Shown here: piece by piece, positions 43,238 through 52,527 of the stretch | Position numbering within the stretch: the stretch's first letter is position 1 | Layout: every line of letters starts with the position of its first letter | Source: Vibrio tubiashii ATCC 19109 | Lineage (GTDB): Bacteria > Pseudomonadota > Gammaproteobacteria > Enterobacterales > Vibrionaceae | Direction: 5' to 3' | DNA length: 64,000 bases | Assembly: GCF_000772105.1 (NCBI RefSeq) | Contig: NZ_CP009355.1 | Span: 558,001-622,000, forward strand | The notes under the pieces: generated by a model | Told to the model about the DNA's origin: nothing | The model's input: the letters and a program-made list of their open reading frames with translations, nothing else | Databases searched by the model: none | Position numbers and translations under genes: made by a program

Positions 43238-44587
43238 TTAACTTGTTTCTAAATCTTTTAAAGAAAGCGTGAAAATCGTGTTGTTGTGCTCCGATGTTAC
43301 AGATACGTCACCGTTATGTAGCTGAGCAATAGATCGGGCGATAGGCAAACCTAATCCTGAACCAGAACTGGTTGAATGAGCTCTCGACTTGTCCACCCGA
43401 TAAAATCGACGGAAGAGATGAGGGAGCGATTCAGTGGGAATAGGATCCCCCTCATTAGATATTGAAACTTCTGTTATGAGATTAATCCTCTGTATCTTGA
43501 TTGTGATAGTTGAACCTTCATTACTATGCCTCACGGCATTTGATAGTAAATTACTTATGGCTCGCTTAATCATCGTCCTGTCACCTACTACTTCAGCATG
43601 GCCTACTAATTTAAAAGATAAAGATTTATCTTCACCTGCCAGTTCGTAATATCCAATAAGCTCTTCAGACATATTGGCTAAGTCTAACCTTTCTAGAGAT
43701 TTCATAAGAAGGTTGTGATCGGATTTCGCTAGGTACAGGATATCTGAAATGGTTTTATTCAATCGGTTTAGCTCTTCTGAGCTAGATACTAGAATATTTT
43801 GATACTCGTCTATCGAACGTACTTTAGATAGTGTTACATGTGTTTGTGTCATCATGTTCGCCAAAGGAGTTCTCAATTCGTGAGCAATATCCGATGAAAA
43901 ATCAGACAGCCTTTCAAATTCACATTCTAATCTAGTAAGCATTTGATTCACTACATCAACAAGAGGTAGCAGCTCCTTCGGAAATGAAGCTAGAGGGATG
44001 CGAATGTCGAGCTTATTGGTGGATATCATTTGCATATGTGCTTCTAGCCTTTTCAAGGGAGCTAGCTCTCTGCTAACGATTGTAAAGCCTAAAAAGCCAC
44101 TGACTAGGCTAGCGATAATGGTTGAAAGCAAAAGTACTTGACCAAAGCTTTGCAGATATGCGCGATGATGGTCGATTCCTATACCTAAGATTGCGTATGT
44201 GTCTGGGCTATTTTCGAGTTTAAATAGCTGACCTCTATAGTAATTATTGCCAGTTGACCACTCTAACAGTGGGCTTTCAAGTGAGAAGTCGTTTGGAAGG
44301 GGAACTGGTTGAGATCGATAAATCAGCTCGTGATTAGAGATTAGCCAAAGCTTGGTTTCACTGGAAGAAAAGAAGCTGCCAAACTTACTAATAAAGTCGC
44401 CTTCTATGCGCAGTTTGTCAATTGTTGCAAACTTCTGAGTCAAGACATGGTGATCCTGTTGGTAGAAATGATGTTCGATTGAAAGAAATAGGACAGTATT
44501 AACACAGCACAATACAAGCAGGGAGGCGCAAAAATAAGAAACATTGAGTCGGCCTGATATCGAGTTGAACCATTTTTTTTTACTCAT
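43238..44587 (-). CDS. CusS/IrlS-type heavy-metal sensor histidine kinase
   Basis: This 449-residue inner-membrane kinase has TM1 (about 15-38), a periplasmic domain of about 110 residues, TM2 (about 150-172), a HAMP segment, HisKA with His236 (SDIAHELRTPLANM) and HATPase_c (NLLSNAVRHS, then GSGLGLPIARSIA). The overall pattern is that of CusS and related metal sensors. The periplasmic part has few Met or His clusters, so the ligand may not be copper. Its start overlaps the regulator stop by 8 bases. Confidence 0.88.
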   Translation of the reverse strand: MSKKKWFNSISGRLNVSYFCASLLVLCCVNTVLFLSIEHHFYQQDHHVLTQKFATIDKLRIEGDFISKFGSFFSSSETKLWLISNHELIYRSQPVPLPNDFSLESPLLEWSTGNNYYRGQLFKLENSPDTYAILGIGIDHHRAYLQSFGQVLLLSTIIASLVSGFLGFTIVSRELAPLKRLEAHMQMISTNKLDIRIPLASFPKELLPLVDVVNQMLTRLECEFERLSDFSSDIAHELRTPLANMMTQTHVTLSKVRSIDEYQNILVSSSEELNRLNKTISDILYLAKSDHNLLMKSLERLDLANMSEELIGYYELAGEDKSLSFKLVGHAEVVGDRTMIKRAISNLLSNAVRHSNEGSTITIKIQRINLITEVSISNEGDPIPTESLPHLFRRFYRVDKSRAHSTSSGSGLGLPIARSIAQLHNGDVSVTSEHNNTIFTLSLKDLETS

Positions 44588-45260
44588 ATTCGTTATCCAA
44601 TAAGTAACCCATCCCGCGTATGGTATGGATAAGTTTGGGGTAAAAGTCGTTGTCTACTTTTGAACGTAGCCGTTTTACTGCAACATCAATAACGTTGGTA
44701 TCACTGTCAAAATTCATATCCCAAACGGAAGAGGCGATTTGCGAACGAGACATCACTTCGCCCTGTTTTTTCATAAATAGCTCAAGCAATGCGAACTCTT
44801 TGGCAGTAAGATTTATCGCACATTGGTCTCGTGTGACCCTTCTACGAACGAGATCCATTGAAAGGTTGGCAACGGTAAGAGTTGTGCTTGCGTTCAAAGG
44901 GGTTGATTTTCTAAGTGCATTCCGAATTCGGGCAAGGAGCTCAACAAAAGCGAATGGTTTTAAGAGATAGTCATCGGCACCCATTTCCAGTCCTTTCACT
45001 CGATCTTCAACGCGATCTTTGGCCGTTAGCATGATTACTGGGACGTGAATATTACTACTTCTTAGGGTTTTCAATACTTGCCAACCATCGAGATTTGGCA
45101 GCATTACATCCAGAATGATCAAATCAAATGGCTCACTTGTGGCTTTATACAAGCCATCCACACCATCTGGGGAATACTCACAATTAAATCCTGCTTCTGA
45201 TAGCCCTTTAGCTAGGTAATTACCTGTCTTTACTTCATCTTCGACGATCAGTATTTTCAT
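44580..45260 (-). CDS. CusR-type OmpR-family response regulator
   Basis: This 226-residue regulator has a receiver domain (Asp51 in LIILDVMLPNLDGW, Lys in YLLKPF) and a winged-helix DNA-binding domain (about 125-222, ending VDNDFYPKLIHTIRGMGYLL). The third of three consecutive ATG codons (45260, MKILIVEDE) is chosen because GAGAGG then lies 6 bases upstream. It is co-transcribed with the CusS-like kinase. The divergent or adjacent outer-membrane and secreted genes are plausible targets. Confidence 0.9.
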   Translation of the reverse strand: MKILIVEDEVKTGNYLAKGLSEAGFNCEYSPDGVDGLYKATSEPFDLIILDVMLPNLDGWQVLKTLRSSNIHVPVIMLTAKDRVEDRVKGLEMGADDYLLKPFAFVELLARIRNALRKSTPLNASTTLTVANLSMDLVRRRVTRDQCAINLTAKEFALLELFMKKQGEVMSRSQIASSVWDMNFDSDTNVIDVAVKRLRSKVDNDFYPKLIHTIRGMGYLLDNEYE

Positions 45261-45325
45261 CATCATCCTCTCAATTGTCAGGTTATAAGCTAATTTCACT
45301 AAATTAAGGATGTATAAATAATGAA

Positions 45326-45348
45326 TGGCACCATAAAATTAGGTGCCA
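45326..45348 (-). terminator. Terminator after the outer-membrane protein gene
   Basis: On the minus strand TGGCACC and GGTGCCA form a 7-bp stem with a 9-base loop, followed by a moderately T-rich stretch. It separates the beta-barrel gene at 45378 from the CusR-like gene. Confidence 0.55.
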
Positions 45349-45377
45349 CGATATTTTTACAATTACGGGTTATGTAA

Positions 45378-46022
45378 TTAAAAACGACTTCGAAACGTCA
45401 ACCAGGTGTTATTATCTGAGTCACCGCTTAGCAATATAATATTGTCTTTGTTTACCTTGTACCCAAGTTGTACTTCAGCAGATAAGTCGCGAGTTTCTTC
45501 ACCATTCAAACCATATGTATATTGGGGGACCAGTTGAAGGTAGAATTGATCTGCAAAATCGTATTTCAGGTAGTTAACGCTTGTTACAATATCCGTTTCT
45601 TCAAACAGGTCGTTCGCTTCCCAAGTCTTTCCATAGGTCAAAGCGCTATATAAATTCCATTTATCGGATAACTTAAATGCTTGCATTAAGCCCACAGTTG
45701 CATAGTTCGTGGTTTTGTTTGGGTCAGAAAAATCATGCCCGGCATCAACAAAAAGACCTGTGCCGGTTGTTCTGTTTGGTGCAAAAAAACGTGCACGGTA
45801 ATTTTCAAAGTTGTTTTTGCTTTCGATTTTTCCTAATAGACCCCAATCCCCTTTATTTAGGCCGAATTGAAAGGTTGCACCAAGCCCCTTATTTCCAGCA
45901 ATGATCTCTCCCCCAGTATAAACCGCCATTGGATCAGACATATCTTGCTCACTGGTTTCGTTAGCATGCACGGAAAAAGCAAATAACAGACCAGATATTA
46001 TAATTGAATATTTTTTTATCAT
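45378..46022 (-). CDS. Outer-membrane beta-barrel protein (porin-like)
   Basis: This 214-residue protein has a signal peptide (about 1-20, ending SVHA). About ten amphipathic strands follow, ending in NNTWLTFRSRF with a terminal Phe. Size and strand pattern resemble small 12-strand porins such as KdgM or Tsx-like proteins, but no specific motif was found. Location beside the CusRS-type pair suggests it may be regulated by it. Confidence 0.72.
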   Translation of the reverse strand: MIKKYSIIISGLLFAFSVHANETSEQDMSDPMAVYTGGEIIAGNKGLGATFQFGLNKGDWGLLGKIESKNNFENYRARFFAPNRTTGTGLFVDAGHDFSDPNKTTNYATVGLMQAFKLSDKWNLYSALTYGKTWEANDLFEETDIVTSVNYLKYDFADQFYLQLVPQYTYGLNGEETRDLSAEVQLGYKVNKDNIILLSGDSDNNTWLTFRSRF

Positions 46023-46103
46023 GAATTTTTTCCTAGTATGGCAGGCAATATACCCTAGCCATGTGAGGTAGGTGGAATGCTTCTGATTACACCTGTTATT
46101 AGG

Positions 46104-46541
46104 TCAACTATGGCAACTACTACCACAGACATTATCCATTATTGACGACTCTCCACTTACCAACGAAAACTTATTTACTCTGTACTTTGTGTGGTCTACT
46201 GAAATCTGTAAGTTGATGATTGCCATGCGATCTCTTGTTGCTAGCCTTACGGACTTATTTATTAGTAAATTTTCCACCACGACATTGGTTGATATCGGAA
46301 AAATAGAAACAATTTTTTCTATTTCTTGCCATGAGTAGATTTCCTGAGCCAGCCTTTGTTGCTTAAGGCCATCACTGGTTACTGCTTCAGAAAGGCAAGT
46401 AGCTTGAGTACTAGTCGCGTGATCCTGACACTCACTTAATGCTTGCTCTAGAGCGCCCACTGAGTCGTAAGTCTTGGCGGAGGTACTCATTGCTAATAGT
46501 GTAAGGCATGCGCCCAAAATCCAGCGGTAATCGATGTGCAT
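46104..46541 (-). CDS. Secreted protein with cysteine pairs, unknown function
   Basis: This protein of about 145 residues has a signal peptide (MHIDYRWILGACLTLLAMSTSA) and two sets of cysteines: one pair in the first third of the mature part (SECQDH...TCLSEA) and a C-terminal CGSSCHS. ATG 46541 is chosen because AGGA lies 8 bases upstream and the signal peptide starts there. The open frame extends 14 codons upstream without a signal. It follows the PhoD-like gene by 47 bases and may be co-transcribed. Confidence 0.6.
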   Translation of the reverse strand: MHIDYRWILGACLTLLAMSTSAKTYDSVGALEQALSECQDHATSTQATCLSEAVTSDGLKQQRLAQEIYSWQEIEKIVSIFPISTNVVVENLLINKSVRLATRDRMAIINLQISVDHTKYRVNKFSLVSGESSIMDNVCGSSCHS

Positions 46542-46588
46542 AGTTGAGTTCCTGAGTTGCGCCCTGATTCTTAGGGCGCTCATTTAGG

Positions 46589-48241
46589 TTAAGCCTTTAC
46601 TGGAACTTCGTAGACAATGGTCGGCTTCATCGTGTCTATCTCTCGAACGTCCTGAGGTGGTCTCCAGGTGTATAGAGAGCATGTGATTTTTTCTGGCGTA
46701 ATATCCATGATGGTAAAACCATTCTTTTCCGTCGGTGGTAGAGCTGTGTTTATACCAATCATTCCCGACGCCTGACTTTCAATGCTGCGGATAAACGATG
46801 GGAATCCTAAATCTCCGGTTCCCAACGCGCCAGATGTAATTACATGAACTGGATTGTCTGATAAATCCAGACTACCGCTACGATGAATGCTACCTGCTGC
46901 ACTGGCATGAAAGTCTCCCTGAACAATCAGTGGGGTGCGTTTCTTCTGAGCTGAAAGAGCTTTAATTAATCGTTGGTGCTGAGCGAACCAACCTGCCTGC
47001 CAGCCTTGCTTTTGTTTGTACAATACGAGTTTGTTTGCCTGGGCATCTAACGCATCCGGATACCAGTCTCCTAACTTTCCGCTAGAGTATGCAAAAGGTA
47101 GTGAAGGACAGTGCATAAAGTGCTTCGTATCTTCAGAGTGGGTTCTGTTAATAAGCCAGTCTTCCGTCCACTGAGGCAATAACTGAGCATGATTCCCCTT
47201 ATAGTCTGCATATCGGCGGCAGTCATAGAGAACCGCTTCGATTAGGTCACCGTAACGTATGGTTCCGAATACTGAGTTTGAACCTTCAGCAATATTTCGG
47301 TGATCCGCTCCTTGCAGCCACTCCGGCTGGTTGGCATCAGGCAAAAACTCTGGATAGTAGAGGGATTGAGTTTCCAGTCTGGCGCTTAACCCGTAGTCGT
47401 CTGGTGGCATAACGGCAAGATCGTTCGTGTACTCGTCATTCTCAAAGTAATCGTGGTCGTCAGTGATGAAGAACGAAGGTGTCGAACGAAGCGTCACTCC
47501 ATATAGCTCTGAGATTTGGTAGTCACATATGGCCAGAAACGTATTGATATTCTCTTTCGACAGCATAGGTCTGGAATAATCAATAGGGTCACCATACTTA
47601 GGCCAGAACTCGTTTTTCAAATAGTTGGCAGCAAACTCTTTGTTTAGAAAAGTTTTCATATCCCAATAGATATGGTCACCATTAGAAATCACGAGATCAG
47701 GTTCAAATGACATGGCCTTAGCTAAGAAGTGTTTGCGCACATCCATGTTAAGCCAGCTAGTTTTGCCTGGAATTGGAGACATATTGTCATCACCACCAGC
47801 ACAGGTGTAGGCAAGTATTCTCACTTTTTCAGGCATTGAACCGTGTGCTGGGAATGTTTTCAGTGGCCAGGAGTCACATAAAACCGTACCACCGCTATTG
47901 ACAAGCTGTAACTTGTACTGGGTATCTGGTTTCAGGTCGGTAATGTCAAACTGCCAGAATCGTCCGATGGGATCGCTCTGTTTACCTGGGATTTTTCTGC
48001 CGTTTATAGCCATATATGGCTGGCTCTTTTGCCTGCTATGAAACGAGACTTTAATTAAAAAACGATCAGCATTAGCTGTAGGAATAATGTGCTTAACATC
48101 ACCAGCGTTCCATGCTTCAGTGCTATTATCCTGAGCGATTGCATTACCAGCTATAGAGCTACTTATGATCGTAGAACCCGCTGCAATTCCTGCTGCTTTG
48201 AGTAGGTTACGTCTGCCAATATCAATAGTTGAATTGCTCAT
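46589..48241 (-). CDS. PhoD-like alkaline phosphatase (Tat-exported)
   Basis: This 550-residue protein has a twin-arginine signal (GRRNLLKAAGIAAGS). A fibronectin-like N-terminal domain (about 40-125) and a PhoD-type metallophosphatase domain follow, with SNGDHIYWD, TPSFFITDDHDYFEND and VQGDFHASAAGS. Family members hydrolyse phosphomonoesters or phosphodiesters in the periplasm with Ca/Fe centres. The substrate here is not known. It lies downstream of an OprB-like porin gene, 61 bases away, so the two may form an uptake-hydrolysis unit. Confidence 0.88.
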   Translation of the reverse strand: MSNSTIDIGRRNLLKAAGIAAGSTIISSSIAGNAIAQDNSTEAWNAGDVKHIIPTANADRFLIKVSFHSRQKSQPYMAINGRKIPGKQSDPIGRFWQFDITDLKPDTQYKLQLVNSGGTVLCDSWPLKTFPAHGSMPEKVRILAYTCAGGDDNMSPIPGKTSWLNMDVRKHFLAKAMSFEPDLVISNGDHIYWDMKTFLNKEFAANYLKNEFWPKYGDPIDYSRPMLSKENINTFLAICDYQISELYGVTLRSTPSFFITDDHDYFENDEYTNDLAVMPPDDYGLSARLETQSLYYPEFLPDANQPEWLQGADHRNIAEGSNSVFGTIRYGDLIEAVLYDCRRYADYKGNHAQLLPQWTEDWLINRTHSEDTKHFMHCPSLPFAYSSGKLGDWYPDALDAQANKLVLYKQKQGWQAGWFAQHQRLIKALSAQKKRTPLIVQGDFHASAAGSIHRSGSLDLSDNPVHVITSGALGTGDLGFPSFIRSIESQASGMIGINTALPPTEKNGFTIMDITPEKITCSLYTWRPPQDVREIDTMKPTIVYEVPVKA

Positions 48242-48302
48242 GTCAAACTCCGAAGTTAATTGGTTTATTTATGTAAAATAAAGGGTTATTTCTGGTTTTA
48301 GT

Positions 48303-49502
48303 CTATAGACGAATATTGGTTCGCAGCCCAAATAAGAGGTTACTTGTATCGTCCATCGATTCGATGTATTGGACGTCTGCCGTGATGTTGACAGCAGGAG
48401 TCAATGCGTAGCTGTAGTAGATCTCCACTCCATTCTCATCTTCCAGACTTGAGGGGAGTTGTTCGATCTGCAATGAACTTTGTAGTTCATCTGAAACGTT
48501 GTTCTTGAAGTAACCAATTCCCCACTGATCTTGATGCCTGTCCGCAATAAATGACTTTCCACCTATTCCAGCAGTAAACGTACTTTCAAGAGCATTGGGG
48601 TTGCCATCGGCAGTTGCTGCGCGGGCATACACTCCCCATGAATGAGCCGGGTTGCTTTCTGATTCGAACAGATTGTGGGAAGCCTGCACTCGGAAGTTAT
48701 ATTTGCCATCTACTTTAGCGGTTCTATCAAACAATCTATCAAGGTCTTTCCCCTCTGAGTTTGAATAGGAACCGCTAACACTGAAATTACTGGTTCGTCC
48801 AAAGAGCTCTCGTGTATGTGAGACAGTAATAGACGCGGCAACACCATCAGAAAACGGGTTTGAAAAGCTATCTTCTGAGTAGCGATTTTTGGGGTCAAAA
48901 ACCATGGCAGACCAGTCAAGTTTGTCTGTTTTCCAGTTAACCATCGCACCCAGAAATGCGGGTGGAATGATGCCGCTCGGAGGAGCAGAAAAAGCGAGAT
49001 TCATGAAGCCATATCGCCCAGCACCACCATAGAATGTGCCATCTTTAAGTAGTTCAAAGGCATCAATTTTACCTACTAATAAACTGGCGCTTTCAAAATG
49101 ATGGAGGTAATAGAAAGAAGAAAGAAATAGATCATCTCCCATAAAGCCAGCTGTATTAGAGTGGATGTATGGGCTGGAAACAAAACCGCGTTGACCGTTT
49201 TCACCATGATGTGCCTGTACCTGAAAATGCAGGCTGCCATCATTCCATAACCCCATCTGTGAGAGATTAAGTGTCGTCTTCAGATCAAGTCTGCCAAGAA
49301 GGGTATTTGTTGAGTCATCAGTATTGTCTGCCTGAAATACTGAAGTGTATTCCACATCAAAATATACGCCTAAGCTCTCGGTCTCTTTTTTCAACCCGCC
49401 CATATCTCCAAGAAGGCGATCTCTTTCTAAGATATCTTGCGCATACGCGTTATTCACAGCGAGTGATATAAGAAGTGGAAGGGAATATTTTGGTACTGTC
49501 AT
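48303..49502 (-). CDS. OprB-like carbohydrate porin
   Basis: This 399-residue outer-membrane protein has a signal peptide (about 1-21, ending NNAYA) and the OprB-type start RDRLLGDMGGLKKETESLGVYFDVEYTSVFQAD. Strand pattern and the tail SNLLFGLRTNIRL are typical of this porin family. OprB-like porins favour sugars, though many have other solutes. It sits between the LysR gene and the PhoD-like gene, all on the minus strand. Confidence 0.85.
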   Translation of the reverse strand: MTVPKYSLPLLISLAVNNAYAQDILERDRLLGDMGGLKKETESLGVYFDVEYTSVFQADNTDDSTNTLLGRLDLKTTLNLSQMGLWNDGSLHFQVQAHHGENGQRGFVSSPYIHSNTAGFMGDDLFLSSFYYLHHFESASLLVGKIDAFELLKDGTFYGGAGRYGFMNLAFSAPPSGIIPPAFLGAMVNWKTDKLDWSAMVFDPKNRYSEDSFSNPFSDGVAASITVSHTRELFGRTSNFSVSGSYSNSEGKDLDRLFDRTAKVDGKYNFRVQASHNLFESESNPAHSWGVYARAATADGNPNALESTFTAGIGGKSFIADRHQDQWGIGYFKNNVSDELQSSLQIEQLPSSLEDENGVEIYYSYALTPAVNITADVQYIESMDDTSNLLFGLRTNIRL

Positions 49503-49607
49503 TGATGAGTCTCAGGTTTGTTTTGCTGCTGAGAACTCTAACAAATGCAGGGTATAAAATGGCTGATAGCGCGAATCAGGATAACTGATTCGCATATTGC
49601 TGAAACG

Positions 49608-50513
49608 CTAAACTAAAGCGTCGATGATCGTTTTTATTTCCTTGTATAACCAGTCTGCTATTGGGTTATTGCGATTTCTCTGGCTAGAGAAAAAAGAGAG
49701 GTTTTTGTTTAATATTTTTGGGTTTACTTCTGGAGGCGTTGCCATAGTGCGGATTCCTGATGGAAGGCATTTGGTGTGTAGCCTCGACGTTGAACCGATA
49801 AAGTCTGAATCTTGCAAAAGCTCAAACATTAAACTCATATTACTTACCCTCGCACTAATCTTCTTCTCAAGCTTATATCGTTTAATAAACATTTCCATCC
49901 TAGAACCTTCGGCAAACCCAGGAATGATAGTTACGCAGACAGGGTATTGCGAAACCTCACTTAACTGATTGTTTTGTATAGGATGGTCTTCGCGCATTAC
50001 CAACATAAATCTATCTTCGTACAACAACTTGCCGATAAGGTTTTTACTGCTTTGAACGGGCTCATAACACACGCCCCAAGCGTTCGGGGATTGTTCTAGT
50101 TGGCGTACGGTGTTTTCAGTCCAAACAGAGCACTCAACTGTCGCGTTCGGTGCACTAATACAAAGCTTATTGACTAATGAGGGAGCGATTATATCAATCA
50201 GAGGAGAGGGCAAAAATATCTGTATATCTCCTTCCACACTGCTGATGTCCCATGAGTCCTTATCCAGATATAGGTTATCTAATCGTTCAAATAGCTCGGG
50301 TAACTGAGCAAGTATTTCTTCACATCTAGGGGTGGGTTCTAGAATGTTTTTATTCCTAATGAAGAGATTATCGTCAAACTCAACTCGCAACTTTTTCAGC
50401 ATTGCACTCACTGTAGGCTGACTAATTTTTAGCTGCTTCGCTGCAAGTACCGTTTGCTTTTCTTCACTCAGCACCTTCAAAAACTTTAGTAAGTTAAGAT
50501 CTTTTTCAATCAT
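49608..50513 (-). CDS. LysR family transcriptional regulator
   Basis: This 301-residue LTTR has an HTH at about 1-60 (KQTVLAAKQLKISQPTVSAMLKKLRVEFDDNLF) and an effector domain at about 90-300. It lies upstream of the porin and PhoD-like genes on the same strand, with a 105-base gap, so it is the likely regulator of that unit. The start is ATG 50513. The signal it senses is unknown. Confidence 0.88.
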   Translation of the reverse strand: MIEKDLNLLKFLKVLSEEKQTVLAAKQLKISQPTVSAMLKKLRVEFDDNLFIRNKNILEPTPRCEEILAQLPELFERLDNLYLDKDSWDISSVEGDIQIFLPSPLIDIIAPSLVNKLCISAPNATVECSVWTENTVRQLEQSPNAWGVCYEPVQSSKNLIGKLLYEDRFMLVMREDHPIQNNQLSEVSQYPVCVTIIPGFAEGSRMEMFIKRYKLEKKISARVSNMSLMFELLQDSDFIGSTSRLHTKCLPSGIRTMATPPEVNPKILNKNLSFFSSQRNRNNPIADWLYKEIKTIIDALV

Positions 50514-50750
50514 AGTAATTCTGGCCAGCTTAAACCTAGATTATGTACTGTGAGTAGCGATGTTTGAAACGCGTCGTCCCCAACTACCATACATTACGTA
50601 AGTCATACTTTTTAGTATTGGGTCATCATGGTACATTTTTTACATAGATTTATATAAATATTGCAACATGAGTTTTAGGATATTGATAAACGTCGCGTTT
50701 CTGAACTCATCTCAGATATTACATAGCCTACTAATTTATAAAACGATTGA

Positions 50751-52382
50751 CTAGAGCTTAACTACGATAGATTCGAATGGTTCGAGGTCTATTTCATTGC
50801 TGAGCGACTCGAGTGAGTGACCGTTGCTGATTAAGGTCTTGACCTGCTGACCAACCAAGTGGTTGGGTAGCTCAACACTGATGGATTCAGCACTGAAGTT
50901 ACTAAATACCACAATGTGCTCTTCAAGCCCCTTGCGTTCATAGGCGAACAGTTGTGGGTGATCTTCCAGTAGCGGGATGAAATCGCCATAGACAATCACT
51001 GGGTGTGCTTTACGCAGCGAGATAAGTTGCTGATAGTGATAGAAGATTGAGTCTTTATCGGCAAGTGCTTTAGCGACATTGATTTCTGTGTAGTTTGGGT
51101 TGACCTCTATCCACGGAGTACCATTGGTAAAGCCGGCATGATGGTCACCATTCCATTGCATTGGCGTACGCGCGTTATCGCGGCCATTTTCATGGATGGC
51201 TGTCATCATGTGCTCATGACTCACGCCCGATTCTGTCTTCACCTTATAGAAATTGAGTGTTTCGATATCTTTGTATTGTTCAATGTATTCAAACGCAACG
51301 TTGGTCATGCCAATCTCTTCGCCTTGATAGATGTAAGGCGTGCCTTTCATAAAGTGCAAAGTCGTGGCGAGCATCTTGGCAGATTCAACTCGATATCGCT
51401 TGTCACAGCCATATTTTGAGACGACACGTGGGAGATCGTGGTTATTCCAAAATAGTGAGTTCCAACCTTGGCTTTTTAGCTCAACCTGCCATTTTGTTAG
51501 TACGCGCTTAAACTCGTTTAAATCGAGGGGGACTGGTCGCCATTTATCACCGTTTTGCCAAGTCAGCGTGATGTGTTCAAACTGAAACACCATAGAAAGC
51601 TCATGCCTTGCAGGATCGCTATACAGTTTAGCAATCTCTGGCGTTGCCCCCCACGTTTCACCAACCGTGAGTAAGTCTTTGTCACCAAACGTTGCTTGGT
51701 TCATTTTCTGCAGTAATGGATGCAGGCGATCACCGTTGCCTGTTATGCCTTTATCGATCTCTTTACCGATAAGGTCGATTACATCTAATCGGAAACCACC
51801 AATCCCTTGCTCGATCCACCAGTTCATCATCTCGAACACTTTGGCGTGGACGTTTGGGTTTTCCCAGTTTAAGTCAGGTTGGCGTTTTGAAAATAGATGG
51901 AAATAGTACTGCTGATTCTTTTCATCCCACTGCCACGCGCTGCCACCAAAAATAGAGTCGATCTGGCTCGGTGGTGTTCCATCTGGATTGGCGTCGCGCC
52001 AAATGTAGAACTCTCGATATTCGCTGTCAGGGTTTTGCTTTGCTTCAACAAACCAAGGGTGTTCATCAGAGGTATGGTTGACCACTAAATCCATGACGAT
52101 GCGAATACTGCGCTGTTTAGCTTGTGCAATCAGCTCGCGCATATCTTCCATGGAGCCAAATTCAGGTGCGATAGCTTGATAATCTGAAATATCGTAGCCG
52201 TTGTCGTCCATTGGTGACTGATAAACAGGAGAGAGCCAAATAACGTCAATACCGAGTTTATCTAGATAGTCGAGTTTGCTGATGATGCCTTGAAGGTCAC
52301 CAATACCATCGTTGTTTGAATCACAAAAGCTGCGTGGATAGATCTGATAGACCACACTGTCATGCCACCAACGTTTTTCCAT
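50751..52382 (-). CDS. Alpha-glucosidase (GH13, oligo-1,6-glucosidase type)
   Basis: This 543-residue GH13 enzyme has the catalytic Asp in GFRLDVIDLI, the acid/base Glu in VGETWG and the stabilising Asp in NNHDLPR, with DLVVNHTSDEHPW at conserved region I. There is no signal peptide, so it acts in the cytoplasm on maltose, isomaltose or short maltodextrins. Length matches oligo-1,6-glucosidases and MalL. It diverges from a LysR gene. Trehalose-6-phosphate hydrolase is less likely because no PTS gene is near. Confidence 0.9.
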   Translation of the reverse strand: MEKRWWHDSVVYQIYPRSFCDSNNDGIGDLQGIISKLDYLDKLGIDVIWLSPVYQSPMDDNGYDISDYQAIAPEFGSMEDMRELIAQAKQRSIRIVMDLVVNHTSDEHPWFVEAKQNPDSEYREFYIWRDANPDGTPPSQIDSIFGGSAWQWDEKNQQYYFHLFSKRQPDLNWENPNVHAKVFEMMNWWIEQGIGGFRLDVIDLIGKEIDKGITGNGDRLHPLLQKMNQATFGDKDLLTVGETWGATPEIAKLYSDPARHELSMVFQFEHITLTWQNGDKWRPVPLDLNEFKRVLTKWQVELKSQGWNSLFWNNHDLPRVVSKYGCDKRYRVESAKMLATTLHFMKGTPYIYQGEEIGMTNVAFEYIEQYKDIETLNFYKVKTESGVSHEHMMTAIHENGRDNARTPMQWNGDHHAGFTNGTPWIEVNPNYTEINVAKALADKDSIFYHYQQLISLRKAHPVIVYGDFIPLLEDHPQLFAYERKGLEEHIVVFSNFSAESISVELPNHLVGQQVKTLISNGHSLESLSNEIDLEPFESIVVKL

Positions 52383-52445
52383 TTTCTAAGCCTTAACTGA
52401 ACTGATTAACTGACTAGACTATAGCGAACTAATAGAGGTAAAAAT

Positions 52446-52482
52446 AATTGATTGTTTGAATTGCCCTATAGAAAAAATCAAT
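52446..52482. promoter_or_regulatory. Inverted repeat in the glucosidase-LysR divergent region
   Basis: ATTGATT (from 52447) and AATCAAT (ending 52482) are perfect inverse arms of 7 bases separated by 22 bases. They lie between the divergent starts at 52382 and 52528. This is a fair candidate operator for the LysR protein, but a short AT-rich repeat can occur by chance. Confidence 0.35.
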
Positions 52483-52527
52483 ACCAAACGCTAGGCTTTA
52501 GCCTTCAGAAAACGGATGCGTGAAAGT

